From Psychromarinibacter halotolerans (GTDB lineage: Bacteria > Pseudomonadota > Alphaproteobacteria > Rhodobacterales > Rhodobacteraceae), in NCBI RefSeq assembly GCF_029168315.1, contig NZ_JARGYD010000006.1, forward strand, positions 248,001-312,000: DNA of 64,000 nucleotides, in the 5' to 3' direction. Under the pieces are notes generated by a model. It ran no database searches and was not told the origin of the DNA. It was given only the letters and a program-made list of their open reading frames with translations. Below, piece after piece: positions 8,276 to 16,930 of the stretch (within the stretch, counting starts at the first letter, position 1; every line of letters starts with the position of its first letter). The translations under genes were made by a program, and so were the position numbers.

Positions 8276-9403
8276 TCAGACCCACACCGTTTCAAGAAGC
8301 TGGCGGTAATCGGCGGCCGTGGCTTCGCGCGGGTTGGTCGCGTGGCTGTGGTCGGCAAGGGCGCGTTCGACGACATAGTCGAACTGATCCTCGGTCACAC
8401 CCAGCGTGCGCAGCCCCTTGGGGATGCCCAGCCGTCCGTTCAGCGCGTCCAGCTCGTCGGCCAGGTCGGCATCCGCAGGCAGGCCCATCGCGGCCTTCAG
8501 GCGCGGCAACTTGTCGGCCAACACGTCGGCGTTGAAGCGCAGGACCGGCGGCATCAGGATCGCGTTCAGCGTACCGTGGTGCAGGCTGGGTTCCTTCAGC
8601 CCGCCAAGCGCGTGCGACAGCGCGTGCACCGCGCCAAGGCCCTTCTGGAACGTCAGCCCGCCTTCCAGCGAGCCCATCATCAACTCGTTCCGGCCTGCCA
8701 GGTCGTCGCCCTTGTTGAACACGGCTTCCAGGTTGCCCCAGATCCGGCCCGCGCCGTCCAGCGCGATGGCGTCAGCGGGCGGGTTGATCTTGGGCGAACA
8801 GAACGTCTCGATGCAGTGCGACAGCGCGTCGAGGCCGGTGGCGGCGGTCAGCCATTTCGGCAGCGCCAGCGTTAGTTCCGGGTCGCACAGGGCAAGGCGG
8901 GGGAACAGGTAGGGGCTGATGAACCCCAGCTTGCGCCCGTCGTTCAGCGTCAGCAGCGCGGCGCGCCCGACCTCTGCGCCGGTCCCGGCGGTGGTGGGGA
9001 TGGCGATCATCGGCGCCACGGCAGAGGTGATGCGGGCCAGCCCGCCAAGGATCACCGCGTAGCGTTCCAGCGGCCCCTCGTGGGTGGCCAGGAGCACCAC
9101 GCCCTTGCCAAGGTCGATCGGGGATCCGCCGCCCAAGGCCACCAGCCCGTCGCAGTCATGTGCGCGGTAGGCGTCCAGCGCGCCCAGCGTCGCGGCCTCG
9201 GTCGGGTTGGTCGGCACGTCGAGATAGGCGGGCGTCCCTTCGGGGCACAGCGCCAGCACCTTGTCGACCAGCCCCGCGGCCTTCAGCCCGTGGTCGCTGA
9301 CCAGCAGTGGCCGTTTTATGCCCAGCTTCGCCAGCTGTTCGGGAAGCGTGGCGACGCTGCCCGCCTCGAATTCGATCGACGTCAGATAAGAGATCTGAAC
9401 CAT
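8276..9403 (-). CDS. Iron-containing alcohol dehydrogenase, maleylacetate-reductase-like by context
   Basis: 375 residues of the group III (iron) dehydrogenase fold. The nucleotide loop LGGGSPIDLGKG is at about 90-101. Metal ligands fit Asp192 and His196 (TGLDALSHCIE) with further histidines at 260-264 and 275-276 (HALSHALGG, LHHG). It sits 9 bases after an intradiol dioxygenase gene, the position taken by maleylacetate reductase in hydroxyquinol and chlorocatechol pathways. However, the metal motifs look more like ordinary iron alcohol dehydrogenases than typical maleylacetate reductases, so the substrate remains open. Confidence 0.82.
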   Translation of the reverse strand: MVQISYLTSIEFEAGSVATLPEQLAKLGIKRPLLVSDHGLKAAGLVDKVLALCPEGTPAYLDVPTNPTEAATLGALDAYRAHDCDGLVALGGGSPIDLGKGVVLLATHEGPLERYAVILGGLARITSAVAPMIAIPTTAGTGAEVGRAALLTLNDGRKLGFISPYLFPRLALCDPELTLALPKWLTAATGLDALSHCIETFCSPKINPPADAIALDGAGRIWGNLEAVFNKGDDLAGRNELMMGSLEGGLTFQKGLGAVHALSHALGGLKEPSLHHGTLNAILMPPVLRFNADVLADKLPRLKAAMGLPADADLADELDALNGRLGIPKGLRTLGVTEDQFDYVVERALADHSHATNPREATAADYRQLLETVWV

Positions 9404-9412
9404 ATGAACGTC

Positions 9413-10315
9413 CTAGTCTTCGCGGATGAGTTCGATGTCGAACTCACAGGTTTCCGGAGTGCCCGGCTGGGCGGGCGCTTTGATGCGGGCCATGTTCTCG
9501 ACCCGGAACGAAAAGATGCTGTCATGTTCGTTGGACGGTTCGCCCTCGAAGTAGATCAGCGTCGTCAGGTGGGTGAAGCCGGGGGCATCGACCATCAGGT
9601 GGATGTGCGGCGGGCGGAAACTGCCCAGACCCACGGCCTTCGTCAGTTCCACCACCGGCGTGTCGCGGTTGGCGATGTAGTACCCGCCCGGAACGATGGT
9701 GCGGAAGGAATAGCGGCCCTGATCATCCGCCTTGATCCGGCGGCGGAATTCATAGTCGGGCATGTCGGGGCGCTGATCTTCGTAGAAGCCTTCGTGGTTC
9801 GACTGCCAGAAATCGAGGATCGTACCCGGCAGGGGCTTGCCGGTGTCGCAGTCGCGGACCTGACCGCTGAGGATGATGTGCCGCCCCGGTTCGTCGTCTG
9901 CGACCATCTGGCCGGGGTTGTCCATGAAGGGCGCGTCCTCGCGGTACAGCGGGCCGATGACGTTCGGCACCGTACCCCGGCTTTGCAGGTACGAGATGTC
10001 GTTGGCCCGGACCGACAGGCCAAAGTGGTCGCCCAGCAGCATCATGTCGCCGTTTGCCCCGACGCGGTCGAGGAATTCGTAGACCTTGAGGATCTCGGGC
10101 TCGCCCACCTCAAGCTCGTCCAGCATCGCGTGCAGGTGCTTGGCCACGATCAGGATCTTGCGTTGCAGATCGGGATCCACACCTTCGCCGGGCTTCGACA
10201 GCATCTCGACCACGCGGTCGATCTGCATGTTCGGCGGGACCGGCTCTTTGCGCGTCTTGGGCGCGGGCCGCGCCATGATCTCTGGAACGGCAGAGCCGTG
10301 TTTGACGTCGTTCAT
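9413..10315 (-). CDS. Intradiol ring-cleavage dioxygenase, probably hydroxyquinol 1,2-dioxygenase
   Basis: 300 residues with the helical N-terminal dimer domain of catechol dioxygenases (VYEFLDRVGANGDMMLLGDH, about 78-97) and the beta-sandwich catalytic domain. The non-haem iron ligands fit Tyr178, Tyr213, His237 and His239 (GFYED, GGYYIAN, RPPHIHLM), with the family's 24-residue Tyr-His spacing. It cleaves a catechol-type ring between the two hydroxyls in the cytoplasm. GGGGAGGAAG lies before the ATG. Its neighbour favours hydroxyquinol cleavage to maleylacetate. A catechol or other substituted-diol activity cannot be excluded. Confidence 0.88.
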   Translation of the reverse strand: MNDVKHGSAVPEIMARPAPKTRKEPVPPNMQIDRVVEMLSKPGEGVDPDLQRKILIVAKHLHAMLDELEVGEPEILKVYEFLDRVGANGDMMLLGDHFGLSVRANDISYLQSRGTVPNVIGPLYREDAPFMDNPGQMVADDEPGRHIILSGQVRDCDTGKPLPGTILDFWQSNHEGFYEDQRPDMPDYEFRRRIKADDQGRYSFRTIVPGGYYIANRDTPVVELTKAVGLGSFRPPHIHLMVDAPGFTHLTTLIYFEGEPSNEHDSIFSFRVENMARIKAPAQPGTPETCEFDIELIRED

Positions 10316-10347
10316 CCTGTCTTCCTCCCCTTGGACAGTGATCCGGT

Positions 10348-11490
10348 TTAGGCCTTTTTCCGGGCTGTCCGGTCCCGAAGCTCTGCTCCGTGCTCGTCGA
10401 GTGTCGGTGGCGGCCCGGCGCTGAACCGCCGGTCGCCGTCATAGGTAATCGGATTTCGTATCATGCGGATCTCGCCCATCTCGGGGTGGGTGACGGTCTG
10501 CAGGACCTCAAGGTGCTTTGCCTGCTCGCCCTCCAGCGCCTCGGCGAGGGTGTAGATCGGCGCGAAAGGCACGTCGTGTTTGTCCAGCAGCGCGCTCCAT
10601 TCGTCGCGCGTTTTGCGGACGAACACCGGGCGTAATTCCGCAATAAGTTCATCGTGATGGTCGACACGCTTCATGCGGCTGTCGAACCGGGGATCGTCGT
10701 TCAGGTCGGGCCGTTCGATGGCCGCCAGAAGTTCGGTCCAGAACTTCTCGGGCGATGACAGGTGCAGCGCGATCAGCGACCCGTCGGCGCATTCCAGCGA
10801 ATAGGACTGCGAGATGCTGGCGCGGTCGTAGGGCCCCCACGGCTTGCCGTTGCCGAAGAAGTTCGCGAAGGGCTCGCTGGCGAAGTGCATCACCGTTTCC
10901 AGCATCGACAGATCCACCTTCGACGCCTTGCCGGTCCGCTCGCGCCCGGCGATTGCGCCAAGGATACCGTAAGCCGCGTACAGCCCGGTCAGCGAGTCCG
11001 CGATGGCGGGGCCGACGATGCGCGGTTCGTCGCCGCCGACGTACATGCTGAGAAAGCCTGACATGCCCTGCGCCACCGTGTCATAGGTCGGTCGCGCGGC
11101 AAGCGGGCCATCGGGGCCGAAACCCGAGATCGAGCAGTAGATCAGCTTCGGATTGCGGCCTTGCAGCGTCTCGGCGGACAGGCCCAGCTTTTCGGCCACA
11201 CCGGGGCGGAAGTTTTGAACGTAGACGTCCGCCTCGTCGATCAGCGACAGCAGAACCTCGCGGTCGGCGTCGTCGTTCAGGTCGATGCCGATGCTTTGCT
11301 TCGACCGGTTGTTGGCTTGGAAATGCGGGGCATACAGCCCGCCCCGAAAGCTGCGGTAGGGGTCGCCGACGTCTTTCTTTTCGACCTTGATGACCGTCGC
11401 GCCAAGATCGGCCAGCAGCATCGTCGCGAAAGAACCGGTAATGAAGGTGCCGTGGTCGATGACCGTCAGGCCGGACAACATGCCGCTCAC
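10348..11490 (-). CDS. CaiB/BaiF family (class III) CoA-transferase
   Basis: 380 residues. The N-terminal block LSGLTVIDHGTFITGSFATM and the catalytic aspartate at about 137 (RPTYDTVAQGMSG) are present. GFGPDGP and LSMLETVMHFA also match the family. It moves CoA from one acyl-CoA to a free carboxylate. The start is a GTG at 11490 with AAGGAG 8 bases upstream; it overlaps the stop of the lyase-like gene (GTGA). The pairing suggests that this enzyme makes a CoA ester which the neighbouring citrate-synthase-fold protein cleaves or condenses. Confidence 0.93.
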   Translation of the reverse strand: MSGMLSGLTVIDHGTFITGSFATMLLADLGATVIKVEKKDVGDPYRSFRGGLYAPHFQANNRSKQSIGIDLNDDADREVLLSLIDEADVYVQNFRPGVAEKLGLSAETLQGRNPKLIYCSISGFGPDGPLAARPTYDTVAQGMSGFLSMYVGGDEPRIVGPAIADSLTGLYAAYGILGAIAGRERTGKASKVDLSMLETVMHFASEPFANFFGNGKPWGPYDRASISQSYSLECADGSLIALHLSSPEKFWTELLAAIERPDLNDDPRFDSRMKRVDHHDELIAELRPVFVRKTRDEWSALLDKHDVPFAPIYTLAEALEGEQAKHLEVLQTVTHPEMGEIRMIRNPITYDGDRRFSAGPPPTLDEHGAELRDRTARKKA

Positions 11491-12305
11491 GATGAGGCTC
11501 CTTCCGCTGCAAGATCCTTCGCGCTGGGCGCAACGTCATAGTCGATCCCGGCCTCGGCGGTGTTGGACAGGGCAAAGCCGATGGGATGTTCCTGTTCCTC
11601 TAGCAGATGCGCGATCAGTCCCGCGGTGCGAGCAATCAGCGGGATGCCCTTCATCGCACCTTGCGGGAAACCGGCATCCAGCAGCACCGCCGGAATGGCG
11701 CCCGACACGTTTAGTGGCAGCGCGCGGCCATACACATGCGGCACGACCCCGTGCACCGCTTTCAGCGCGGCGCAGTTGGCGCCGGCAGAGCCAAGGTCTT
11801 CGGCAAGCTCCAGAAGCCGCCATGCACGGGGATCTTCGGGCTTGTGGATCGGGTGGCCGAAACCGGGCAGCGCCCGGCGCGCGGCGCGGATTTCGGACAC
11901 GGCGTCCAGCGCGACCTCGTCCAGTGGACGTCCGCTTGCGTGGGCCTTGCGGTTCAGGTCGCCCAAGAACGCCCCGGCGGTTTCCGATGCGCCAAGGATC
12001 ACCGACCCGCATCCCAGCAGACCGGCGGCGACGGACCCGTGCAGCGACTCTGGCGACGCGGCGTAGGTCATGCGCGCCGCCTGCACCGAGGGCACCAGCC
12101 CGTGTTCGGCGATTGCGATGAGCGTGGCGTCGACCAGCGCCACCAGCGCCGGGGTCCGCTCGACATTCAGAAGCCTCAGGAAATAGGCGGCGAAGGTTTC
12201 ATGCCCGATACATTCGGTACACAGGTCCGCCCCGCGCACTGTCACGCGGTCGGCGTGCGCCTGTGCGATTCTCGTCTTCGGACCGGACGCGTCGGCTTGT
12301 TTCAC
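11487..12305 (-). CDS. Citrate synthase-fold protein, citryl-CoA lyase-like
   Basis: 272 residues from a GTG at 12305 with GGAGGAG about 6 bases upstream; reading further upstream would run into the promoter and operators. It is much shorter than citrate synthase and similar in size to stand-alone citryl-CoA lyases. Two catalytic histidines are recognisable: His68 (AEHGLVPS) and His151 (GFGHPIHKPEDPRA). The third catalytic residue, an aspartate in the 'NVD' motif of citrate synthase, appears as serine here (LPLNVSGAIP, Ser201, codon at 11703-11705). The change may mean a different reaction on a hydroxyacyl-CoA. It is the first gene of operon A. Confidence 0.83.
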   Translation of the reverse strand: MKQADASGPKTRIAQAHADRVTVRGADLCTECIGHETFAAYFLRLLNVERTPALVALVDATLIAIAEHGLVPSVQAARMTYAASPESLHGSVAAGLLGCGSVILGASETAGAFLGDLNRKAHASGRPLDEVALDAVSEIRAARRALPGFGHPIHKPEDPRAWRLLELAEDLGSAGANCAALKAVHGVVPHVYGRALPLNVSGAIPAVLLDAGFPQGAMKGIPLIARTAGLIAHLLEEQEHPIGFALSNTAEAGIDYDVAPSAKDLAAEGASS

Positions 12306-12338
12306 GGGCTCTCCTCCAAGATCGTGAAGCGAAAAAAA

Positions 12339-12370
12339 TTCGCTATGCAAAGTTTTTTTCGCTATGCGCA
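12339..12370. promoter_or_regulatory. Tandem TTCGC-N3-GCGAA-like operator sites at the operon A start
   Basis: TTCGCTATGC occurs at 12339-12348 and again at 12358-12367, 19 bp apart. Each is the first part of a near-palindrome TTCGC-TAT-GC(A/G)(A/C)A with one mismatch to perfect symmetry. A 10-bp inverted repeat (12329-12338 with 12353-12362) overlaps both. The second site covers the predicted transcription start. Paired sites of this kind suit a dimer-of-dimers IclR regulator; the IclR gene at 1-828 is the obvious candidate. Confidence 0.55.
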
Positions 12371-12371
12371 A

Positions 12372-12401
12372 TTATTACACATGCCAATTACGCCGTGTCA
12401 A
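12372..12401 (-). promoter_or_regulatory. Sigma-70 promoter of operon A
   Basis: On the minus strand a perfect TTGACA (12401-12396) is followed after 18 bases by TAATAA (12377-12372). Transcription would start near 12365, about 60 bases before the GTG of the lyase-like gene and inside the operator pair. Confidence 0.65.
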
Positions 12402-13011
12402 CCGATCTTAACGCTGGCGGCCTTGAGAGAAGATCGCCGTTCGCGTGGAAGGGGGGGCGACACTCCAGCCCAACCGGGCACGGCGCGCGCTTGCTCAGGC
12501 AGGGCGAGGATGAGTTGTGGGGCGTTGCACCGCGCAGCTGTCTGCTTCGGCGGGAAAGATCTGGCCTGATGCGTGTGGTTTTGTCCCGGACGGGAGCAAC
12601 CGTCCTGAAACCGAACCTGATTTAATTGGCGGCACTCGGCCCGAACCGTGTCGTCAACTGCCCGAGCAGCAGGCGCGCGCGATACGGCATGGGCCAGAGC
12701 GTCCGACGTTCCTTCACCCTTGCGCGAACCTTCGCGAGGATGACCCGCGCGCCGCTGATCTGGGCGAGGGGGCGGTCCGTCGTCGAGCCGAAGCGTGCCT
12801 TAACGGAACTTCAATTGTCACGGCGGGTGGCTGGATTCGCAAACTAATTGTCCTTTTCGATCAACATCGACCCGGGGGTCTCGCTGATAGTTGCTGCACG
12901 ACATGCCATTTTCAGCGTTGCGGCGAAGGCCGCGCAACAGAGTCCGACGGGCTCTGAACGGGTGAGATTTGGCCAAGGAAATCTAACACGTTCCGCAGGA
13001 GAACAGGGAAA
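12402..13011. other. Non-coding gap between modules A and B
   Basis: About 600 bases without a convincing gene. The reading frames here have low-complexity, Cys/Arg-rich translations and no ribosome sites. Besides the minus-strand promoter at its left edge, I see only the ribosome site CAGGAGAACAGGGAAA before the gene at 13012. No repeats, tRNA or strong terminator are apparent. Confidence 0.5.
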
Positions 13012-14010
13012 ATGAAGACGACTTCACGGCTTATTGCAGCGTGCCTTCCGGCGCTGATGATCGCGGGAACCGCCTCGGCCGAGGACGATGTGCGGCTGCG
13101 GCTGAACTGGATGTACTACGGTTCGCACGCACCGTTCTCGCTTGGGCTCGACGCTGGCTATTACGACGAACAAGACATCGATCTGGACATCCGTTCGGGC
13201 AACGGGTCCTCTGCCGCCGCGCGGCTGGTGGCTAATGGCGACAGCGACTTCGCCTATGGGTCCTGCGCCGCGATGGTGACGCTGGCCGCTCAGGGCGCGC
13301 CGCTGATTTCGGTCGGCGTGATCGACGCGATGGGCACCGAGGCCGTCATCGTCCGCCCCGACACCGGCATCGAAACCATCGCCGATCTGGAAGGCCAGAA
13401 GATCCTGACCACCGCCAACGCGGGCGTGAACACCTTCTTCCCGCTGGTGCTGGCCAACGCCGGCCTGTCCGAGGATGACGTCACCATCGTGAACGTCCCC
13501 GAGGGCGCGCTGATCTCTGGCTATATCCAAGGGCCCGATGACAGCGTCGGCATCCTTGGCGGGCTGGACGACAAGCCGTCGCAGATCAAGACCGCGGGCG
13601 GCCCCGAGCCGGTCACGTTCCCCTATTCGGACTATGGCGTGAACCAGGTCGGTTACTGCGTCGTGGCCCACAAGGACATGGTCGAGGAAAACCCCGAGCT
13701 TGTGAAACGCTTCATGGCCGCGACGGTCAAGGCGTTCTCCGACGCCGAAGCCGACCCGATGAAGGCGATCGACGCGATGGCCGACATCGTCGGCGGCAGC
13801 GCCAACACCGACGAAAGCAAAGCCGCTGAACTTGACGTGCTGAACGTCACGCTGGGCGTCCTTTATTCGGCGGGCAACACCGACAAGAAGATCGGCTACC
13901 ATGTTGCAAGCGACTGGGAAGACATGCTCACGTTGATGAAGGATTACAACGACCTAGAGACCGACATGGTCGCCAGCGACTTCTACACCAACGACTTCCT
14001 CCCGGAGTGA
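13012..14010 (+). CDS. ABC transporter substrate-binding protein, NMT1/THI5 (SsuA/TauA) type
   Basis: 332 residues with a signal peptide (about 1-23, ending ASAED). The opening LRLNWMYYGSHAPFSLGLDAGYYDEQDIDL is the hallmark of NMT1/THI5-like binding proteins for pyrimidines, sulfonates or related molecules; the usual first-strand pattern 'W....h.p...A...G.y...Gi' is clear. It acts in the periplasm and feeds the permease and ATPase directly downstream. The next gene overlaps its stop by GTGA. The ligand cannot be named. It reads away from operon A and may have its own promoter in the preceding gap. Confidence 0.9.
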   Translation: MKTTSRLIAACLPALMIAGTASAEDDVRLRLNWMYYGSHAPFSLGLDAGYYDEQDIDLDIRSGNGSSAAARLVANGDSDFAYGSCAAMVTLAAQGAPLISVGVIDAMGTEAVIVRPDTGIETIADLEGQKILTTANAGVNTFFPLVLANAGLSEDDVTIVNVPEGALISGYIQGPDDSVGILGGLDDKPSQIKTAGGPEPVTFPYSDYGVNQVGYCVVAHKDMVEENPELVKRFMAATVKAFSDAEADPMKAIDAMADIVGGSANTDESKAAELDVLNVTLGVLYSAGNTDKKIGYHVASDWEDMLTLMKDYNDLETDMVASDFYTNDFLPE

Positions 14011-14861
14011 GTGATTTGACGAAGACAGCTCCCGCGGCCACGGCGCCGCGGGATCCCAAGACAAGAAACGGGGCGGCCCATCCTCGGGCGAGCCAGTTGC
14101 CGCAGATCGAAATAAGCGGCGTTTCCAAGACATTCGGTACGGGCGCGGAAGCCGTCCATGCCTTCGGGCCGGTCGACATGAACATCATGCCGGGCGAGTT
14201 CGTCTCGCTGCTGGGACCGTCCGGCTGCGGGAAATCGACGTTGATGCTGATGATCGCGGGACTTGTGGACCCGACCGAGGGCCGCATCGCCCTTGCCGGG
14301 CGCGAGGTGCACGGGCCGCAGACCGACATCGGCATCATGTTTCAGGACAACACGCTGGTGCCGTGGCGCACGGTGCGCGGGAATATCGAGCTGCAGCTGG
14401 AACTGCGAAGCCTGCCGCCGCGCGACTTCCGCGAGCGCATCGACGAACTGCTGACCTCTGTCGACCTGATGGCCTTCGCCGACCGGCACCCCTACGAGCT
14501 GTCGGGCGGGATGCAGCAACGCGCCGCCTTCTGTCAGGCGATGGTGCACGACCCGCACCTGATGCTGCTGGACGAACCGCTGGGCAAGCTGGACGCGATG
14601 ACGCGCGAGCGGATCCGCGACGACCTTCAGGCGCTGTGGCAGCGGCAGAAACCCACCGTGGTTTTCGTGACCCATTCGATCGAGGAAGCGGTGCAATTGT
14701 CCACGAAGGTCGCGGTGGTCACGCCGCGCCCCGGCCGGATCGAACGGCTGATCCCGATCGACCTGCCGTATCCCCGCGACCTGTCGGTCAAGAACACGCC
14801 CGAGTTCACCGGGTACGTCCGTGAAATTCAGGAGATCTTCCGTGGCTATGGCGTCCTCTGA
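14007..14861 (+). CDS. ABC transporter ATP-binding protein (SsuB/TauB type)
   Basis: 284 residues. Walker A GPSGCGKST is at about 70-78, the Q-loop FQDNTLVPWRTV follows, the signature is LSGGMQQR, Walker B is MLLLDEPLGKLD and the switch is FVTHSIEEA. The 'NTLVPWRTV' Q-loop is typical of the nitrate/sulfonate/taurine family. The start is a GTG at 14007 that overlaps the binding-protein stop. An N-terminal extension of about 35 residues rich in Ala/Thr precedes the ABC domain. It powers import through the permease at 14842. Confidence 0.93.
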   Translation: MSDLTKTAPAATAPRDPKTRNGAAHPRASQLPQIEISGVSKTFGTGAEAVHAFGPVDMNIMPGEFVSLLGPSGCGKSTLMLMIAGLVDPTEGRIALAGREVHGPQTDIGIMFQDNTLVPWRTVRGNIELQLELRSLPPRDFRERIDELLTSVDLMAFADRHPYELSGGMQQRAAFCQAMVHDPHLMLLDEPLGKLDAMTRERIRDDLQALWQRQKPTVVFVTHSIEEAVQLSTKVAVVTPRPGRIERLIPIDLPYPRDLSVKNTPEFTGYVREIQEIFRGYGVL

Positions 14862-15654
14862 CAAACCGCAGGCGCGCTCGCGCCTGATCAAGTGGCTGTC
14901 CTACTGGTGGATGGGGATCGCGTTTTTCGTGGCCTTTTTTGCCTTCTGGGAAGCGTCGATCAGCCTGTTCGACATTCCGCGCTACATCCTGACGGCGCCC
15001 TCGACCGTGGTGCAGAACGGCTGGGCGGATATCAGCACGCTTCTTTATTACACGTGGATCACGGGGTTCGAGGCGTTCCTGGGCTTTGCCATCGCCATCG
15101 TGATTGGTCTGCCGCTGGGCTTGGCCATCTCGTTCTCATCAGTGTTGAAGCGGACGATCTATCCGTTCTTCGTCAGCCTCGAGATGGTGCCGAAAATCGC
15201 TTTCGCGCCGCTGTTCATCTCGTGGCTGGGATTCGGGCTTATGCCGAAGATCATCATCGTGGTGCTGGTCTGCTTCTTCCCGGTGGTGCTGAACGCGATC
15301 CTCGCGTTCTCGTCGCTGCCGGACGAGTTGTCGAACTTTGCCCGGGCCACCGGGGCGGGGCGGGCGAAGGCGTTCTTCCGGCTGCGTCTGCCAGCGGCGT
15401 TGCCGCAGTGCTTCGTCGGGTTCAAATACGCCGCGATCAACGCGACGGTGGGCGCCACCATTGCCGAGTTCATCGGGTCGGATCGGGGGCTTGGCTTCTA
15501 CATCCAGATCGTCACGGGGAACATGCGGCCGGATCTGGCGTTTGCGGGTATCCTGCTGCTGACGCTGCTGGGGCTGTTCCTGTTCGGACTTGTGACCGCA
15601 GCCGAACGCCTGCTGATCCCGTGGCACATCTCGGTCCGGCGCAAGGCGGCGTGA
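14842..15654 (+). CDS. ABC transporter permease (SsuC/TauC type)
   Basis: About 270 residues with six hydrophobic segments and the EAA-type loop in FARATGAGRAKAFFRLRLP (near residue 175). I chose GTG at 14842 because AGGAG lies 7 bases upstream; an ATG at 14848 is also possible. The gene overlaps the ATPase gene by 20 bases. A strong stem-loop terminator follows at 15682, ending the three-gene transporter operon. Confidence 0.9.
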   Translation: MAMASSDKPQARSRLIKWLSYWWMGIAFFVAFFAFWEASISLFDIPRYILTAPSTVVQNGWADISTLLYYTWITGFEAFLGFAIAIVIGLPLGLAISFSSVLKRTIYPFFVSLEMVPKIAFAPLFISWLGFGLMPKIIIVVLVCFFPVVLNAILAFSSLPDELSNFARATGAGRAKAFFRLRLPAALPQCFVGFKYAAINATVGATIAEFIGSDRGLGFYIQIVTGNMRPDLAFAGILLLTLLGLFLFGLVTAAERLLIPWHISVRRKAA

Positions 15655-15681
15655 CGGGGAGCCAAAACACACGGCAAAGAA

Positions 15682-15711
15682 AAACGGCCGCCAAGAGATT
15701 GGCGGCCGTTT
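15682..15711. terminator. Bidirectional terminator between modules B and C
   Basis: AAACGGCCGCCA (15682-15693) and TGGCGGCCGTTT (15700-15711) form a perfect 12-bp stem with a 6-base loop, flanked by A-rich sequence before and T-rich sequence after. It lies between two convergent genes and can serve both strands. Confidence 0.85.
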
Positions 15712-15730
15712 CCTTTTGGGGGTCGCTTCT

Positions 15731-16930
15731 TCAGCGGGTCCAGTAGCTTTCCGGCGGCGGTCCGTATTCGGCCAGCATGCAGGAATAGACGGCGGACGGA
15801 TCGAAGGGATAGCGCGCCTCGATCTCGGGCGTCAGTTCGACGCCGATGCCGGGGCTGTCGGGCCGGGTCAGACGGCCCGCGACGATGGGCGCGCGGTCGC
15901 CGATCATGTCGTCGGTCAGCGGGTGGTACAGCATCGGCCATTCCACCAGATCGCCATGCCCGGCGAACGCGGCGTGATAAGACGCCATGATCGCCGCCGG
16001 ACCGCCCCACGCGTGGACGATGACGCGGACATTCTCTGGTTTCGCCGCCGCGAAAATGTCCATCACCGCCGAGATGCCTCCGATCACCGAGGCGTCGGGC
16101 TGTACGCCGTCATAGCAGCCGGCCTGAAGGCGCTCGATCATCTCTTTCGGGGTCGTGATGATCTCTCCGCCATAGACGGGCACATCGATCCGGTCCCGCA
16201 GGGCGCGGAAGTTCTCCGGCGCATCGGGGCCAAGCGCCTCTTCCACGAAGATCATCGGCACGTCGGTCAGCGCCGCGACACCTTCGATGAAGCCCGCCGC
16301 GTCATCGACCGATTGCGGCGGATCGGCAAGGTTCTGGCACATGTCGACACCCACCTTGATGCCCCGCGCGGCGGCCTCTTCCAGCACCCATGCGGTGCGC
16401 TTGAGGTCCTGCTTGACCGAACGGATCTTGTACAGTTCGATACCCTTGCCGTTCAGCAGCTCCATCTCGCGCACGAAGGCGTCTTTGTTGTCGCAGCAGC
16501 CGCCCGATCCGTAGATCTGAAGGCTGTCGTCCTTCGCGGTGCCCAGCAATGCGTGCACCGGCTGGCCCTTTACTTTGCCCATCGCGTCCCACAGGGCGAT
16601 CTCGACCGCCGAGATGACGTGCCGCGCGGCCCCCTGAAGCGACCAGTAATCGCAGACGGACCGCATGTCGGCGATGCGGCGCGGGATGTCGAAGGCGTCC
16701 TTGCCGACAAGATAAGGGTCGAGCAGGTCGACGATGCTTTTGAACACCATCGGCGCGAAGACGGCGAGGTAGCCCTCGCCGATGCCGGTGGTGCCGTCGT
16801 CCAGCGTCAGTTCCACCATGCCGATGGTGCGCTTGGGACCGTTGGGAAAGCTTTCCTTGATCTCGGGATCGTCCGCGTCGGCATAGGGCGTCGACAAAAG
16901 AACGGTGCGGACCTTGGTGATTGCGGGCAT
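15731..16930 (-). CDS. Enolase-superfamily (mandelate racemase/muconate lactonizing) enzyme, probable acid-sugar dehydratase
   Basis: 399 residues. Metal ligands fit Asp196 (GVDMCQN), Glu230 (MIFVEE) and Glu256 (YGGEII). A base at Lys168 (YKIR) and the His-Asp dyad His306 (IVHAWGG) and Asp279 (VQPDAS) place it in the mandelate-racemase subgroup, in which acid-sugar dehydratases are common. The KxR form at 168-170 replaces the more usual KxK. It would remove water from a sugar acid to give a 2-keto-3-deoxy acid. It abuts the 2-hydroxyacid dehydrogenase gene with no gap and is last in the module C operon. The exact substrate is not readable. Confidence 0.87.
   Translation of the reverse strand: MPAITKVRTVLLSTPYADADDPEIKESFPNGPKRTIGMVELTLDDGTTGIGEGYLAVFAPMVFKSIVDLLDPYLVGKDAFDIPRRIADMRSVCDYWSLQGAARHVISAVEIALWDAMGKVKGQPVHALLGTAKDDSLQIYGSGGCCDNKDAFVREMELLNGKGIELYKIRSVKQDLKRTAWVLEEAAARGIKVGVDMCQNLADPPQSVDDAAGFIEGVAALTDVPMIFVEEALGPDAPENFRALRDRIDVPVYGGEIITTPKEMIERLQAGCYDGVQPDASVIGGISAVMDIFAAAKPENVRVIVHAWGGPAAIMASYHAAFAGHGDLVEWPMLYHPLTDDMIGDRAPIVAGRLTRPDSPGIGVELTPEIEARYPFDPSAVYSCMLAEYGPPPESYWTR

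Noticed and set aside
12329..12370. A-rich and T-rich inverted repeat as an intrinsic terminator
   Set aside because: It lies between a strong minus-strand promoter and the first gene's ribosome site, so an operator is the better explanation.
12517..12957. A 146-codon plus-strand frame in the module A/B gap
   Set aside because: No ribosome site and a Cys-, Arg- and Pro-rich translation with no recognisable fold; probably chance.
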